From Chitinophaga parva (GTDB lineage: Bacteria > Bacteroidota > Bacteroidia > Chitinophagales > Chitinophagaceae), in NCBI RefSeq assembly GCF_003071345.1, contig NZ_QCYK01000001.1, positions 1,488,001 through 1,552,000 of the forward strand: a stretch of 64,000 nucleotides of DNA, written 5' to 3'. This document shows positions 17,211 to 25,496 of the stretch, in pieces. Numbering within the stretch: position 1 is the first letter of the stretch; the number at the start of each line of letters is the position of its first letter. The position numbers and the translations under genes are program-made. A model generated the notes under the pieces. The model saw only the letters and a program-made list of their open reading frames with translations. It did not search any database and was not told where the DNA came from.

Positions 17211-19576
17211 TCTGCTTTCAGGCTCTTCACGGGATTGATCATGGCTGCGCGGATGCTCTGGAAACTTACAGTGATAAGCGTGATCACGATAATGCCACCG
17301 GCTGCCAGCAGGAACACGGCGGGGCTTACGTCAATGCGGAAAGCAAACCCATTCAGCCATTTGTTCATCATCCACCAGGCCAGCGGTGAAGCGATCAGCA
17401 CGGAGATCAGCACCAGGCGCAGGAAATCTTTGGACAACAACATCACTACACCACTTACGGTTGCCCCCAGTACTTTGCGGATGCCAATTTCCTTATTACG
17501 TTTCTGTGCCGTGAAAGCCGCCAGCCCAAACAATCCCAGGCAGGAGATGAGGATAGCCAGGCCTGCGAAATAGCGGGAGAGGGTAGACACCTGTTGTTCT
17601 GATTTGTACAGCACCTGGAAGTTGTCATCCATGTATTTAAATTCAAACGGAAAACCCGGGTTGAACTTCGTATACAATTGCTGTATGCCTTCAATGGCCT
17701 GTTGTTCGTGACCTGGCTCCAGCTGCACCAGGAAGCGGTAGGTACTGCCTGGTGAGAGCATCATAAACAACGGATTGATCTTCTCATGCATGGATTCAAA
17801 ATTGAAATCCTTCAGTACCCCAATGATCTGCACCTCCTGGTCCCAGAGCTTTACCGTTTTACCCACCGGGTCCTGGAGGCCCATGTAACGGATGGCCGCT
17901 TCGTTGAATACCAGCCTGGCCGTATCGCCTGCAAATGCGCGGGAAAAAGTGCGGCCTTCTTTTACCTGCATGCCAAGTGTTTCCGGCAGGTCATAATCAG
18001 CCTGCAGGATCTCAAATTCTGTTTTGTCGTTCGGATCGCGGCCAGGCCATTGCACCCCGTAAGTGCCGCCGGTATGGCCGGTAAGATTGTGAGACATGCT
18101 GGAGATATGTGCCACACCCGGCAGGTCCGCAGCGGCGGCTTCAAAGGCTTGCTGGGTGGCCAGGTCCCGGAGCTTGCCTTCTTTGAAGAAAGTGATCACG
18201 CGGGTACGGTCATAGCCCAGGTTGCGGGTTTGCAGGTAATGTAACTGCTGGTATACCACCAGCACGGAAATGATGAGGATCACAGAAAGACTGAACTGGA
18301 AGATCACCAGTCCTTTGCGCACAAAGGTTTCTCCCTTGGCACTGCGGGGCTCTCCTTTCAATACAATGGCAGGTTTGTAGCGGGCCAGGTACAGGGCAGG
18401 ATAGCTGCCGGCCAGTAAGCCGGTGAGCACCGTGATCAGCAGGGTTACCTGTGCAAAGCCAGGTCCTACCTGCAGCAGGGACAGTGTTTTGCCGGTTACC
18501 TGGTTAAACAGGGGCAGCAGTGCCGCCGCCATTACCAGCGCTACGGCCAGGGAGAGGAAGGCCATCAGGGTAGATTCTCCCAGGTATTGCAGGATCAGCA
18601 CACCACGGCTGGCGCCCACTGCTTTTTTAATACCCACTTCCCTGGCGCGGCCTGCAGCCTTGGCAGTGGCCAGGTTCATGAAATTAATGCACGCGATCAG
18701 CAATATAAAAATAGCGATAATAGAAAACAGCCGCACGTAATCAATGCGGCCACCATCCTGTTTGCCATCTGTAAAGTGGCCAAAAAGATACAGGTCTGAG
18801 TAATGGGCCAGGAAGGGTGTGCGGTGGGTTACCTTGCCTTCTGTATGTTGCTTCACAAAGTTGGCAAACTTGGCATTGAACTTTGCTACATCAGTACCGG
18901 GTTTCAGCGTTACAAACACATTGAGGTAAGTGCTGCCCCAGGCGCCCAGGGAACCATCCTTATCCCGTGACCGGTCTATGGAGATTACAAAATCAAATTT
19001 GTCTGATGAAATTTCATTATGATTTTTGAACACACCGGTCACCAGCATGTTCTCATTGCGGTTCAGCCGCAAGGTCTTGCCCACGGCTTGTGCGGGGTTG
19101 CCAAAGAGTTTGGCCGCGAGTTCGTCGGAGAGCACAATGCTTTGTTTATCTGCCAGCACATGCGGTGCATCGCCCCGCAGCAATTCATAAGAGAAGATGT
19201 TGAAGAAATCATTGCCGGCTTGTTTGCCATTGGCCCTCACAGGTTTTGCTTCGTCTACGGAAAGAATGTTTTCATCCGCGGGAATGGTGCTCACCGCTTT
19301 GTCTATCTCCGGCATTTCCTTGCGCAGTGCATCTTCCATGGGGCCGGAATTGCTTTTAGCTGTCCAGATCCCGTTGGACTTTACGCGGCGTTCCATTACC
19401 TGGTAGAGCCGTGCATCGTTTGCATGGAACTTATCAATGCGTTTCTCGTCATGTACCCAGAGATAAATGAGCAGGGCGCAACAGAGGCCGGTAGAAAGGC
19501 CAATGATATTGAGGAGGGTGAACTGGCGGTCCCTGAGCAGGTTGCGCCACATGTTCCGGAGGGTAAGTTTAAACAT
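17207..19576 (-). CDS. ABC transporter permease, MacB/FtsX type (double module)
   Basis: This is a 789-residue permease without an ATPase domain. It has an N-terminal TM helix (about 20-42), a large MacB_PCD periplasmic domain (about 45-270), three TM helices with FtsX core (REVGIKKAVGASRGVLILQY), then a second MacB_PCD/FtsX half (NKEIGIRKVLGATVSGVVML). This tandem form is very common in Bacteroidota, where several paralogues share one ATPase gene. No ATPase is adjacent. Possible roles are peptide or antibiotic efflux or mechanotransmission; the substrate is unknown. Confidence 0.9.
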   Translation of the reverse strand: MFKLTLRNMWRNLLRDRQFTLLNIIGLSTGLCCALLIYLWVHDEKRIDKFHANDARLYQVMERRVKSNGIWTAKSNSGPMEDALRKEMPEIDKAVSTIPADENILSVDEAKPVRANGKQAGNDFFNIFSYELLRGDAPHVLADKQSIVLSDELAAKLFGNPAQAVGKTLRLNRNENMLVTGVFKNHNEISSDKFDFVISIDRSRDKDGSLGAWGSTYLNVFVTLKPGTDVAKFNAKFANFVKQHTEGKVTHRTPFLAHYSDLYLFGHFTDGKQDGGRIDYVRLFSIIAIFILLIACINFMNLATAKAAGRAREVGIKKAVGASRGVLILQYLGESTLMAFLSLAVALVMAAALLPLFNQVTGKTLSLLQVGPGFAQVTLLITVLTGLLAGSYPALYLARYKPAIVLKGEPRSAKGETFVRKGLVIFQFSLSVILIISVLVVYQQLHYLQTRNLGYDRTRVITFFKEGKLRDLATQQAFEAAAADLPGVAHISSMSHNLTGHTGGTYGVQWPGRDPNDKTEFEILQADYDLPETLGMQVKEGRTFSRAFAGDTARLVFNEAAIRYMGLQDPVGKTVKLWDQEVQIIGVLKDFNFESMHEKINPLFMMLSPGSTYRFLVQLEPGHEQQAIEGIQQLYTKFNPGFPFEFKYMDDNFQVLYKSEQQVSTLSRYFAGLAILISCLGLFGLAAFTAQKRNKEIGIRKVLGATVSGVVMLLSKDFLRLVLISVLIASPLAWWMMNKWLNGFAFRIDVSPAVFLLAAGGIIVITLITVSFQSIRAAMINPVKSLKAD

Positions 19577-19710
19577 AGCAGACTGGATTACCGCGCTTAC
19601 CGCGAAGGTAATGCCTGTTTTGAAGCAGATTGTACTTCAATAGTTTATACTTACAGGCCGCCGGTCCTGTGTCCGCTTTTGATACAGCTGTTGTCCGCTG
19701 GTGCCCGTAT

Positions 19711-19748
19711 GGCAGAGGGGCCCCATGCAGGGGCCCTTTTTATTTTTA
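19711..19748 (+). terminator. Plus-strand terminator with no plus-strand gene upstream
   Basis: GGGCCCC, ATGCA, GGGGCCC is followed by TTTTTATTTTTA on the plus strand. The T-tract orientation is wrong for the flanking minus-strand genes, so it may end an unannotated transcript or block read-through into ygiN-like/mdaB antisense. Confidence 0.55.
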
Positions 19749-19762
19749 TACCGTATTTCAGG

Positions 19763-20050
19763 TTAGATCAGATCTGTAAAATAGAGCGCTACCGGCTCCT
19801 GCAATAAAGCGGCGGCTTTGCTGCCAAAGTTTTGAAGATAAGGCTGTGCATTGTGAGCATCCAACCCTGCACGGTTTTCCCAGATCTCGTGAAAGACAAA
19901 CAGGGAGGGATCTTCGCTGCCCTGGTGCAGGATGTACTGCAGGCAGGCCGGTTCTTTGCGGCTTTGCACCACCATGTCCTGCAGGATGGTTTTTACTTCG
20001 GCAACGTGTTCCGGTTTGCTTTTTACAACAGCGGTCAGATAAATGCGCAT
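19763..20050 (-). CDS. YgiN-like ABM-domain monooxygenase
   Basis: This is a 95-residue dimeric alpha+beta-barrel protein of the antibiotic-biosynthesis-monooxygenase group. Typical pieces are VVKSKPEHVAEVKTILQDM, EPACLQYILHQGSEDPSLF and VFHEIWENRAGLDAHNAQPY. E. coli YgiN is a quinol monooxygenase that partners the quinone reductase MdaB. Here the gene lies 21 bp downstream of an mdaB-like gene, which reproduces that pairing. It probably acts in quinone/quinol turnover in the cytoplasm. Confidence 0.87.
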   Translation of the reverse strand: MRIYLTAVVKSKPEHVAEVKTILQDMVVQSRKEPACLQYILHQGSEDPSLFVFHEIWENRAGLDAHNAQPYLQNFGSKAAALLQEPVALYFTDLI

Positions 20051-20071
20051 AAGGGTAAGTTTTAAATATGA

Positions 20072-20683
20072 TCATGATGCCTGCGCAACAGGTTGCGGCA
20101 GGATTACTTTTTGAAGGTGTGCCAGGTAGCGGGCCACGTCGCGTTCCACCTGCGCGTTCTTTTCCACATCATGGAAGTGGATACCTTCCAGGGGTTGCAT
20201 ACCGGTAAAGGCATTCATGCGGTGGAAGCCAAAGAGCACGCCTTTGTCCACGGAGGTCTCTCCAAAGAATTCGCCCGGCAGGGTGAAGGCTTCTTCCGGT
20301 GCATTCCAGGTTGAATTTACCATGTATTTGCGCCCGTGCAGTTGCCCGCCGGTGCCGTAGTTGATGGCAGGGTTGCTGCGGTGGCGGCCATCACTATGAT
20401 AGATGCCCCGGTTATGGCCGGCGGTGAACACCTCGTCAATGTACTGTTTTAATTTGTGTGGCACCTGGAACCACCACACCGGAAAGTTGTAGATAACGAT
20501 ATCCGCCCACACATATTTAGCCACCTCTTCTTCCGGAACATAATGCGCGGTATTACCCACCTTTATGGCAAAGCCCGGTTGCGATTCAAAATAGGCTACT
20601 GCGGCCTCGGTGAGTGTATTATTGAAACGGCCGCCGCTGTGTCCGAAAGGCTGGGCCCCGTTGATAATAAATATGTTTGTCAT
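20072..20683 (-). CDS. mdaB: MdaB-type NAD(P)H quinone reductase
   Basis: This is a 203-residue flavodoxin-fold FAD enzyme that reduces quinones by two electrons. FIINGAQPFGHSGGRFNNTL (flavin phosphate loop) matches the MdaB start IINGA...HS.G. PVWWFQVPHKLKQYIDEVFT, YGTGGQLHGRKYMVNSTWNA and GFHRMNAFTGMQPLEG also match. ATG at 20683 is selected because the MdaB N-terminus starts there. It is transcribed with the ygiN-like gene and divergently from a LysR regulator, 100 bp away. Confidence 0.9.
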   Translation of the reverse strand: MTNIFIINGAQPFGHSGGRFNNTLTEAAVAYFESQPGFAIKVGNTAHYVPEEEVAKYVWADIVIYNFPVWWFQVPHKLKQYIDEVFTAGHNRGIYHSDGRHRSNPAINYGTGGQLHGRKYMVNSTWNAPEEAFTLPGEFFGETSVDKGVLFGFHRMNAFTGMQPLEGIHFHDVEKNAQVERDVARYLAHLQKVILPQPVAQAS

Positions 20684-20706
20684 AGTTTTTTTTGTTTTTA
20701 CGATGA

Positions 20707-20714
20707 CAAAATTA
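20707..20714 (-). promoter_or_regulatory. -7 element of the mdaB promoter
   Basis: On the minus strand TAATTTTG matches TAnnTTTG and would start transcription about 15-20 nt before the mdaB ATG. No good -33 element at normal spacing, suggesting that activation may be needed. Confidence 0.45.
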
Positions 20715-20742
20715 CTCCCGCCGAAGGTATCAGAGAAACAAC

Positions 20743-20770
20743 ATAATTCATAGCTTTGTATCAGAATAAT
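20743..20770. promoter_or_regulatory. Candidate LysR-binding dyad over the lysR -7 element
   Basis: ATAATTC and GAATAAT (6 of 7 paired) flank a 14-bp spacer that contains TAGCTTTG (20751-20758), a TAnnTTTG match for lysR. Two GTATCAGA direct repeats (20727-20734, 20758-20765) are 31 bp apart. This layout suits autorepression plus control of mdaB. Confidence 0.45.
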
Positions 20771-20783
20771 AATAGTTACAGTT

Positions 20784-21686
20784 ATGGTCAACCTGGAATG
20801 GTATCGCAGCTTTAAGGCTATTTACAAGACCGGCACGATCACGGGTGCTGCGGAGATGTTGTTCGTATCGCAGCCTGGCATCAGCCTGCATTTAAGTTCA
20901 CTGGAAAATTATGTGGGTTATAAACTCTTTGACCGCACGGGCCGCAAGATGGTGCCCACGGAAAAAGGCAAGGTATTGTACAATGCCATCATTGATCCCC
21001 TGTCCAAGCTGGAAGATGCGGAAACCAGCTTCCAGCGCAGCACGGAGCAGCATACGCCTACTATCAGTGTGGGCATGTGTTTTGAAACTTTCCAGTATAC
21101 CCTGGAGCAGTATGTAGCGGAGCTGCCTTTTAATATGATCATTTCTTTCGGCGAATACCCGGAAATGATAGAGAACCTGGACAAAGGTATCCTGGACCTG
21201 ATCATCACGCCGCAAAAAAGCAGCTCGCCTAACCTGGACCACGAGCCCTTTTCGTCAGAGACCATTGTGCTGGTGGGGGGCACTAAAGTGGATGATATGG
21301 CTTTCCGCAAGCTGGTGCGCCGCAAAGACCTGTACCTGGCGGAGCAGTGGCTGAAGGAGCAGAAGTGGTATGGTACTACCGGTGATATGGAACACCTGAT
21401 GCGCTTCTGGCAACTGAATTTTGGTAACCGTCCCAATTTCCGGCCTAACTATATTGTACCGAACCTGAACTCCATTGTACGTTGCCTGTGCAGTGGCGTA
21501 GGACTGGCCGTGGTGCCGGATTTCCTGTGCCGCAAGGAAGTAGAGGCCGGGCAGGTGAAAGTGATTTGGGAAGGCCGTACACCCCTGAAGAACACCCTTT
21601 ATTTTGGCACCCGCAAGAAGCCGGCTTATCCCCAGGAAATAAACGTGCTCAAGAAATTATTCCGTGAAGTGATGGTGGAAATTTAA
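20784..21686 (+). CDS. LysR-family transcription regulator
   Basis: This is a 300-residue regulator. The HTH (about 4-60) reads FKAIYKTGTITGAAEMLFVS QPGIS..., followed by the linker helix and LFDRTGRKMVPTEKG. A substrate-binding domain of two alpha/beta lobes follows. It is divergent to mdaB/ygiN-like and presumably controls them in response to a quinone or related compound; this is inferred from position. Start by ATG at 20784, about 20 nt after the predicted transcription start. Confidence 0.9.
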   Translation: MVNLEWYRSFKAIYKTGTITGAAEMLFVSQPGISLHLSSLENYVGYKLFDRTGRKMVPTEKGKVLYNAIIDPLSKLEDAETSFQRSTEQHTPTISVGMCFETFQYTLEQYVAELPFNMIISFGEYPEMIENLDKGILDLIITPQKSSSPNLDHEPFSSETIVLVGGTKVDDMAFRKLVRRKDLYLAEQWLKEQKWYGTTGDMEHLMRFWQLNFGNRPNFRPNYIVPNLNSIVRCLCSGVGLAVVPDFLCRKEVEAGQVKVIWEGRTPLKNTLYFGTRKKPAYPQEINVLKKLFREVMVEI

Positions 21687-22345
21687 CGGCAAGGCCCTGT
21701 AAATACGCTTAAAAACTACCGGTTTTCCGAAAACGATTTCGTAAATAAAGTCATGGAAAGTATTAGCGGTAAAGCGTAATAGCCATATTTTTGATCTGAT
21801 TCCGGTTGTGGAAAAAACTATCAATCAAAATTGGGTTCGCTAAAAAATCGCAAGAAGACTGTCTAAAACTGAACTGGCATTAACGGATGTCGTACTGTAT
21901 AAGCTTTTGCCTGGGAGTAAGCACTGTGACGTTTTAGCAAAGAAAAGGCATTGTCCCGTACTGAAGTATCGCCCGCAGAAATTCCACTCACGTTTTTGTA
22001 TTTTGTGCTCACGTATATGAAAATTTAAACCAACGCAGTAAGGCTTTCATAGTTCAGCAAACTACCAACTAATAGTAGCGCATGCATGTTCGTTACTATT
22101 TTTTCTGCTATCAATTCCTTAGCTAAAAACAACAAGTAGAACAGACCATTTTACTAGACAATGCGCCCTTGGAGGCGTACAGGACCTTTATTGCCTTGCA
22201 AGGAATGGTCCCGGGAAACCCTTGTCCATGGCTGTTGCTGTCTAACCCGCTCTTGCGCGCCTTCCGGGGTGTGCGGGCTAACTATGTCATGCTATTTCTT
22301 AACACACAACATACAAAGCTAACAGTTAAATACCAATTCCCGATT
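21687..22345. other. Long AT-rich leader region upstream of SusC
   Basis: This 659-bp gap lies between lysR and the first SusC gene. The SusC frame stays open back to 22169, but the extension has no signal peptide and SusC-type start at 22346 is clear. A TATTTTTG (TAnnTTTG) occurs at 21786-21793, far from the gene and without a good -33. I see no gene or RNA here. Confidence 0.5.
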
Positions 22346-25300
22346 ATGACAAAACACATTACTTTACTCATCACCTGCTTACTGGTGAGCGTACTGACCT
22401 TCGGGCAGGACCGGCGGGTAGCAGGCTTGGTGAAAGACAATAAGGGTTCGGGCATTCCCGGCGCTTCCATTAAAGTGAAGGGCAGCAACAAAGGGGTAGT
22501 GGCCGACAAGGATGGCCACTTTGCCATCGAAGTGGGCGCAAATGCCACCCTGGTATTCAGTAGCATCGGTTATCTGCCGCAAGAGCAGCTGGTAGGCAGC
22601 CGCACTATGATCGATGTTACACTGGCGGAAGATAGCCGTCAACTTACGGATGTGGTAGTCGTAGGTTACGGCACCCGCCAGAAAAAAGATGTAACTGGCG
22701 CGGTAAGCAGCGTAAAAACAGCACAGCTGGAAATGGAACATCCCACCAGCGTTACGGACCAGATCCGCGGTAACATTCCCGGCATCTCCGTATCTATGAA
22801 CACTTCCGCAAAAGGCGGTGGCACCGGTGACATGCTGGTACGTGGCAAAACCACGCTCACGGCCAACACCAGCCCTCTGATCGTACTGGATGGTGTGATC
22901 TATTACGGACAGCTGCAGGACATCAACCCCAATGACATCCAGTCTATCGACGTACTGAAAGACGCGAGTGCACTGGCAGTGTACGGCGCCAAAGCAGCTA
23001 CCGGCGTAGTAGCTATCACTACCAAGAGAGGTAAAAGCGGTAAGCCCACTATCTCCCTGAACACCAACTGGGGCATAGCAGAACTGGAAAGCAACCAGCG
23101 CGTGTATGGCCCGCAGGGCTTCCTGGACTGGCGCGCAGATGTAATGCGCAGCACCAACACGAACAACCCTTACTGGCAATACTCCGACCCACGCCACCTG
23201 CCGGACAGCGTTTCTGTAGACGAGTGGATGGCCCGCACCAATGCCTCCGGCGACCCGGTGGAACAATGGCTGAGCCGTTTGGGCCTGGTAGCCAATGAAA
23301 TTGCCAATTACAAAGCCGGCAAAACCATTGACTGGGCAAATGCCGTGTTCCGCAAGGGCCTGCGCCAGGACCACACGATCAGCCTTTCCGGCCGTAAAGA
23401 TGAAACCGTGTACTACATGTCACTGAACTTCACGGATAATCAGAACCTGATCGAAGGCGGTGAATACAAGAACGTACGTGCACGCCTGAACCTGGAATCG
23501 GCTGCTACCAAGTGGCTGACCGTGGGCATGAACGTGCAGTTTGCCCGCCGCGACGAAGGTGCTATTGAAGCGGATTGGACCCAGATCACGAACAACTCTC
23601 CTTACGGTGATTTTTATGATACCACGGGCGCGCTGCGCAGGATTCCCACGGATGACGCGGGTCTGAACGCACGCAACCCCTTCCTGGATAATCATTACAA
23701 CGACCGTATGAATATCCAGACCACGATCTTCACCAACCTGTTTGGCAAAGTGACCCTGCCCTTTGGTATCACCTACCAGGTAAACTTTACACCGGGCTTT
23801 GATGCATACCGCATCTTCAACCATGGCTCTGATGCCAACCCGAACGTAACCATCCCCGGTGGTACCGCTACCCGTGAAATGGAAGAGCGTTACACCTGGC
23901 AGGTGGATAACCTGCTGAAATGGAACCACACCTTTGCCAAAGTGCATAATGTAGACATCACGCTGCTGGCCAACGCTGAAAAATACCAGAGCTGGTATTC
24001 CTACATGTACAATGAAGGTTTCAACCCCAACGACCAGCTGGGCTGGCACAACATCGGTGCCGGTAACAACCCCTCTGAAAGCAGTGATGACCGCTACTAT
24101 ACCGGCGATGCGCTGATGGGCCGTTTGAACTATTCTTACAAAGACCGCTACCTGCTCACGGCTTCCGTACGCCGCGATGGTTACTCCGCATTTGGCCAGC
24201 GTTATCCCCGTGCTACTTTCCCGGCACTGGCACTGGGCTGGATATTCACCGAAGAACAGTTTGTGAAGAAACTGAACCTGGACTGGCTGAACTATGGTAA
24301 ACTGCGTCTTTCTTATGGCGTGAACGGTAACCGCGACCTCCGTAACAGCGGTGGTACCGTGAATCCTTACGCAGCAGTAGCCACGGTAGCTACGGACAAA
24401 TACCCGGTGATTGCCCCCGATGGTTCTGTGACCGCCGGCAGCCAGCTGTGGGTGAGCGTAATGGCAAACAAGGACCTGAAATGGGAACAGACAGAATCCT
24501 ACAACATCGGCCTGGACCTGAGCCTGTTTGGTAACAGGCTGGATGCATCGTTTGATGCGTATTCCAAGAAGACCAACGACCTGCTGGTAAGCCGCAACCT
24601 GCCTGCTATGTCTGGTTTTGATAACGTAATGACCAACATTGGCGAGGTAGATAACAAAGGCTTTGAGATCAGCCTGTCCAGCCGCAATATCGTGGATGGA
24701 CCTATTAAGTGGAACACCGGTGTGACCTTTGCGCTGAACCGCAACGAGATCAAACACCTTTACGGTCTTGCTCCCACCATGGATGACAAGGGTAATATCG
24801 TGATGAAGGAAAATAACGATACCAAGAACGGCTGGTTCATTGGTAAAGACATTGATGCCGTTTGGGATTACAGGATCAAGGGCGTATGGCAGAGCGACGA
24901 AGCGGCTACTGCAAAGCTGTACAATGCAGCTCCCGGCGACTTTAAGCTGGAGAAAATGGTGAACGATGGCCCCAACCAGTACAAGTACACCGACGCTGAC
25001 AAGCAGTTCCTGGGCTCTAAAGCACCCCGCTTTACCTGGTCACTGCGCAATGAATTCAATATTTACAACAACTTTGATTTCTCTTTCCTGCTTACCTCCA
25101 ACGTGGGCCAGTTGAAGGCTTTCAACCAGGCGAAGAACAGCCCGGGCAGCGTGGGTTTTGGCCGTTCCACTTCTTATGTAATGCCTTACTGGACACCTAA
25201 TAACCCGATCAATGATTACGCCCGCCTGAATTCCGGTTTCAGCGGCACCAGCTTCACGGTGTACCGTAAGAATTCTTTCGTGCGCCTCAGCTCTATCTCA

Positions 25301-25474
25301 CTGGGTTACAACCTGCCAAAATACCTGCTGCAAAGCGCCAGGATCCAGAACGTGAAAGTGTACGTGAACATGACCAATGCTTACGTGTATGCCCCCACCT
25401 GGAATTTCTGGGATCCGCAGAATGATGGACCTACACCGCGTTATATCACCGCAGGCCTGAACGTAACCTTTTAA
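22346..25474 (+). CDS. SusC/RagA-family TonB-linked outer-membrane protein
   Basis: This is a 1042-residue outer-membrane importer that works with the SusD lipoprotein next to it. It has a signal peptide (MTKHITLLITCLLVSVLTFG), a carboxypeptidase-D-like domain (about 25-100; GIPGASIKVKGSNKGVVADK), then the TonB-box region ending VVVVGYGTRQKKDVTGAVSS. The plug has QIRGNIPGISV, LIVLDGVIYYG and VLKDASALAVYGAKAATGVV. The remainder is a 22-strand barrel ending in GLNVTF. There is no STN domain, so no transmembrane sigma signalling is expected. The substrate is unknown; no glycosidase lies nearby. Confidence 0.95.
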   Translation: MTKHITLLITCLLVSVLTFGQDRRVAGLVKDNKGSGIPGASIKVKGSNKGVVADKDGHFAIEVGANATLVFSSIGYLPQEQLVGSRTMIDVTLAEDSRQLTDVVVVGYGTRQKKDVTGAVSSVKTAQLEMEHPTSVTDQIRGNIPGISVSMNTSAKGGGTGDMLVRGKTTLTANTSPLIVLDGVIYYGQLQDINPNDIQSIDVLKDASALAVYGAKAATGVVAITTKRGKSGKPTISLNTNWGIAELESNQRVYGPQGFLDWRADVMRSTNTNNPYWQYSDPRHLPDSVSVDEWMARTNASGDPVEQWLSRLGLVANEIANYKAGKTIDWANAVFRKGLRQDHTISLSGRKDETVYYMSLNFTDNQNLIEGGEYKNVRARLNLESAATKWLTVGMNVQFARRDEGAIEADWTQITNNSPYGDFYDTTGALRRIPTDDAGLNARNPFLDNHYNDRMNIQTTIFTNLFGKVTLPFGITYQVNFTPGFDAYRIFNHGSDANPNVTIPGGTATREMEERYTWQVDNLLKWNHTFAKVHNVDITLLANAEKYQSWYSYMYNEGFNPNDQLGWHNIGAGNNPSESSDDRYYTGDALMGRLNYSYKDRYLLTASVRRDGYSAFGQRYPRATFPALALGWIFTEEQFVKKLNLDWLNYGKLRLSYGVNGNRDLRNSGGTVNPYAAVATVATDKYPVIAPDGSVTAGSQLWVSVMANKDLKWEQTESYNIGLDLSLFGNRLDASFDAYSKKTNDLLVSRNLPAMSGFDNVMTNIGEVDNKGFEISLSSRNIVDGPIKWNTGVTFALNRNEIKHLYGLAPTMDDKGNIVMKENNDTKNGWFIGKDIDAVWDYRIKGVWQSDEAATAKLYNAAPGDFKLEKMVNDGPNQYKYTDADKQFLGSKAPRFTWSLRNEFNIYNNFDFSFLLTSNVGQLKAFNQAKNSPGSVGFGRSTSYVMPYWTPNNPINDYARLNSGFSGTSFTVYRKNSFVRLSSISLGYNLPKYLLQSARIQNVKVYVNMTNAYVYAPTWNFWDPQNDGPTPRYITAGLNVTF

Positions 25475-25496
25475 TTCCCGTAACAAGTAAGAGCAT

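Noticed and set aside
22169-22345. 59-residue N-terminal extension of the first SusC
   Set aside because: The extension carries no signal peptide; the ATG at 22346 starts a canonical SusC signal sequence.
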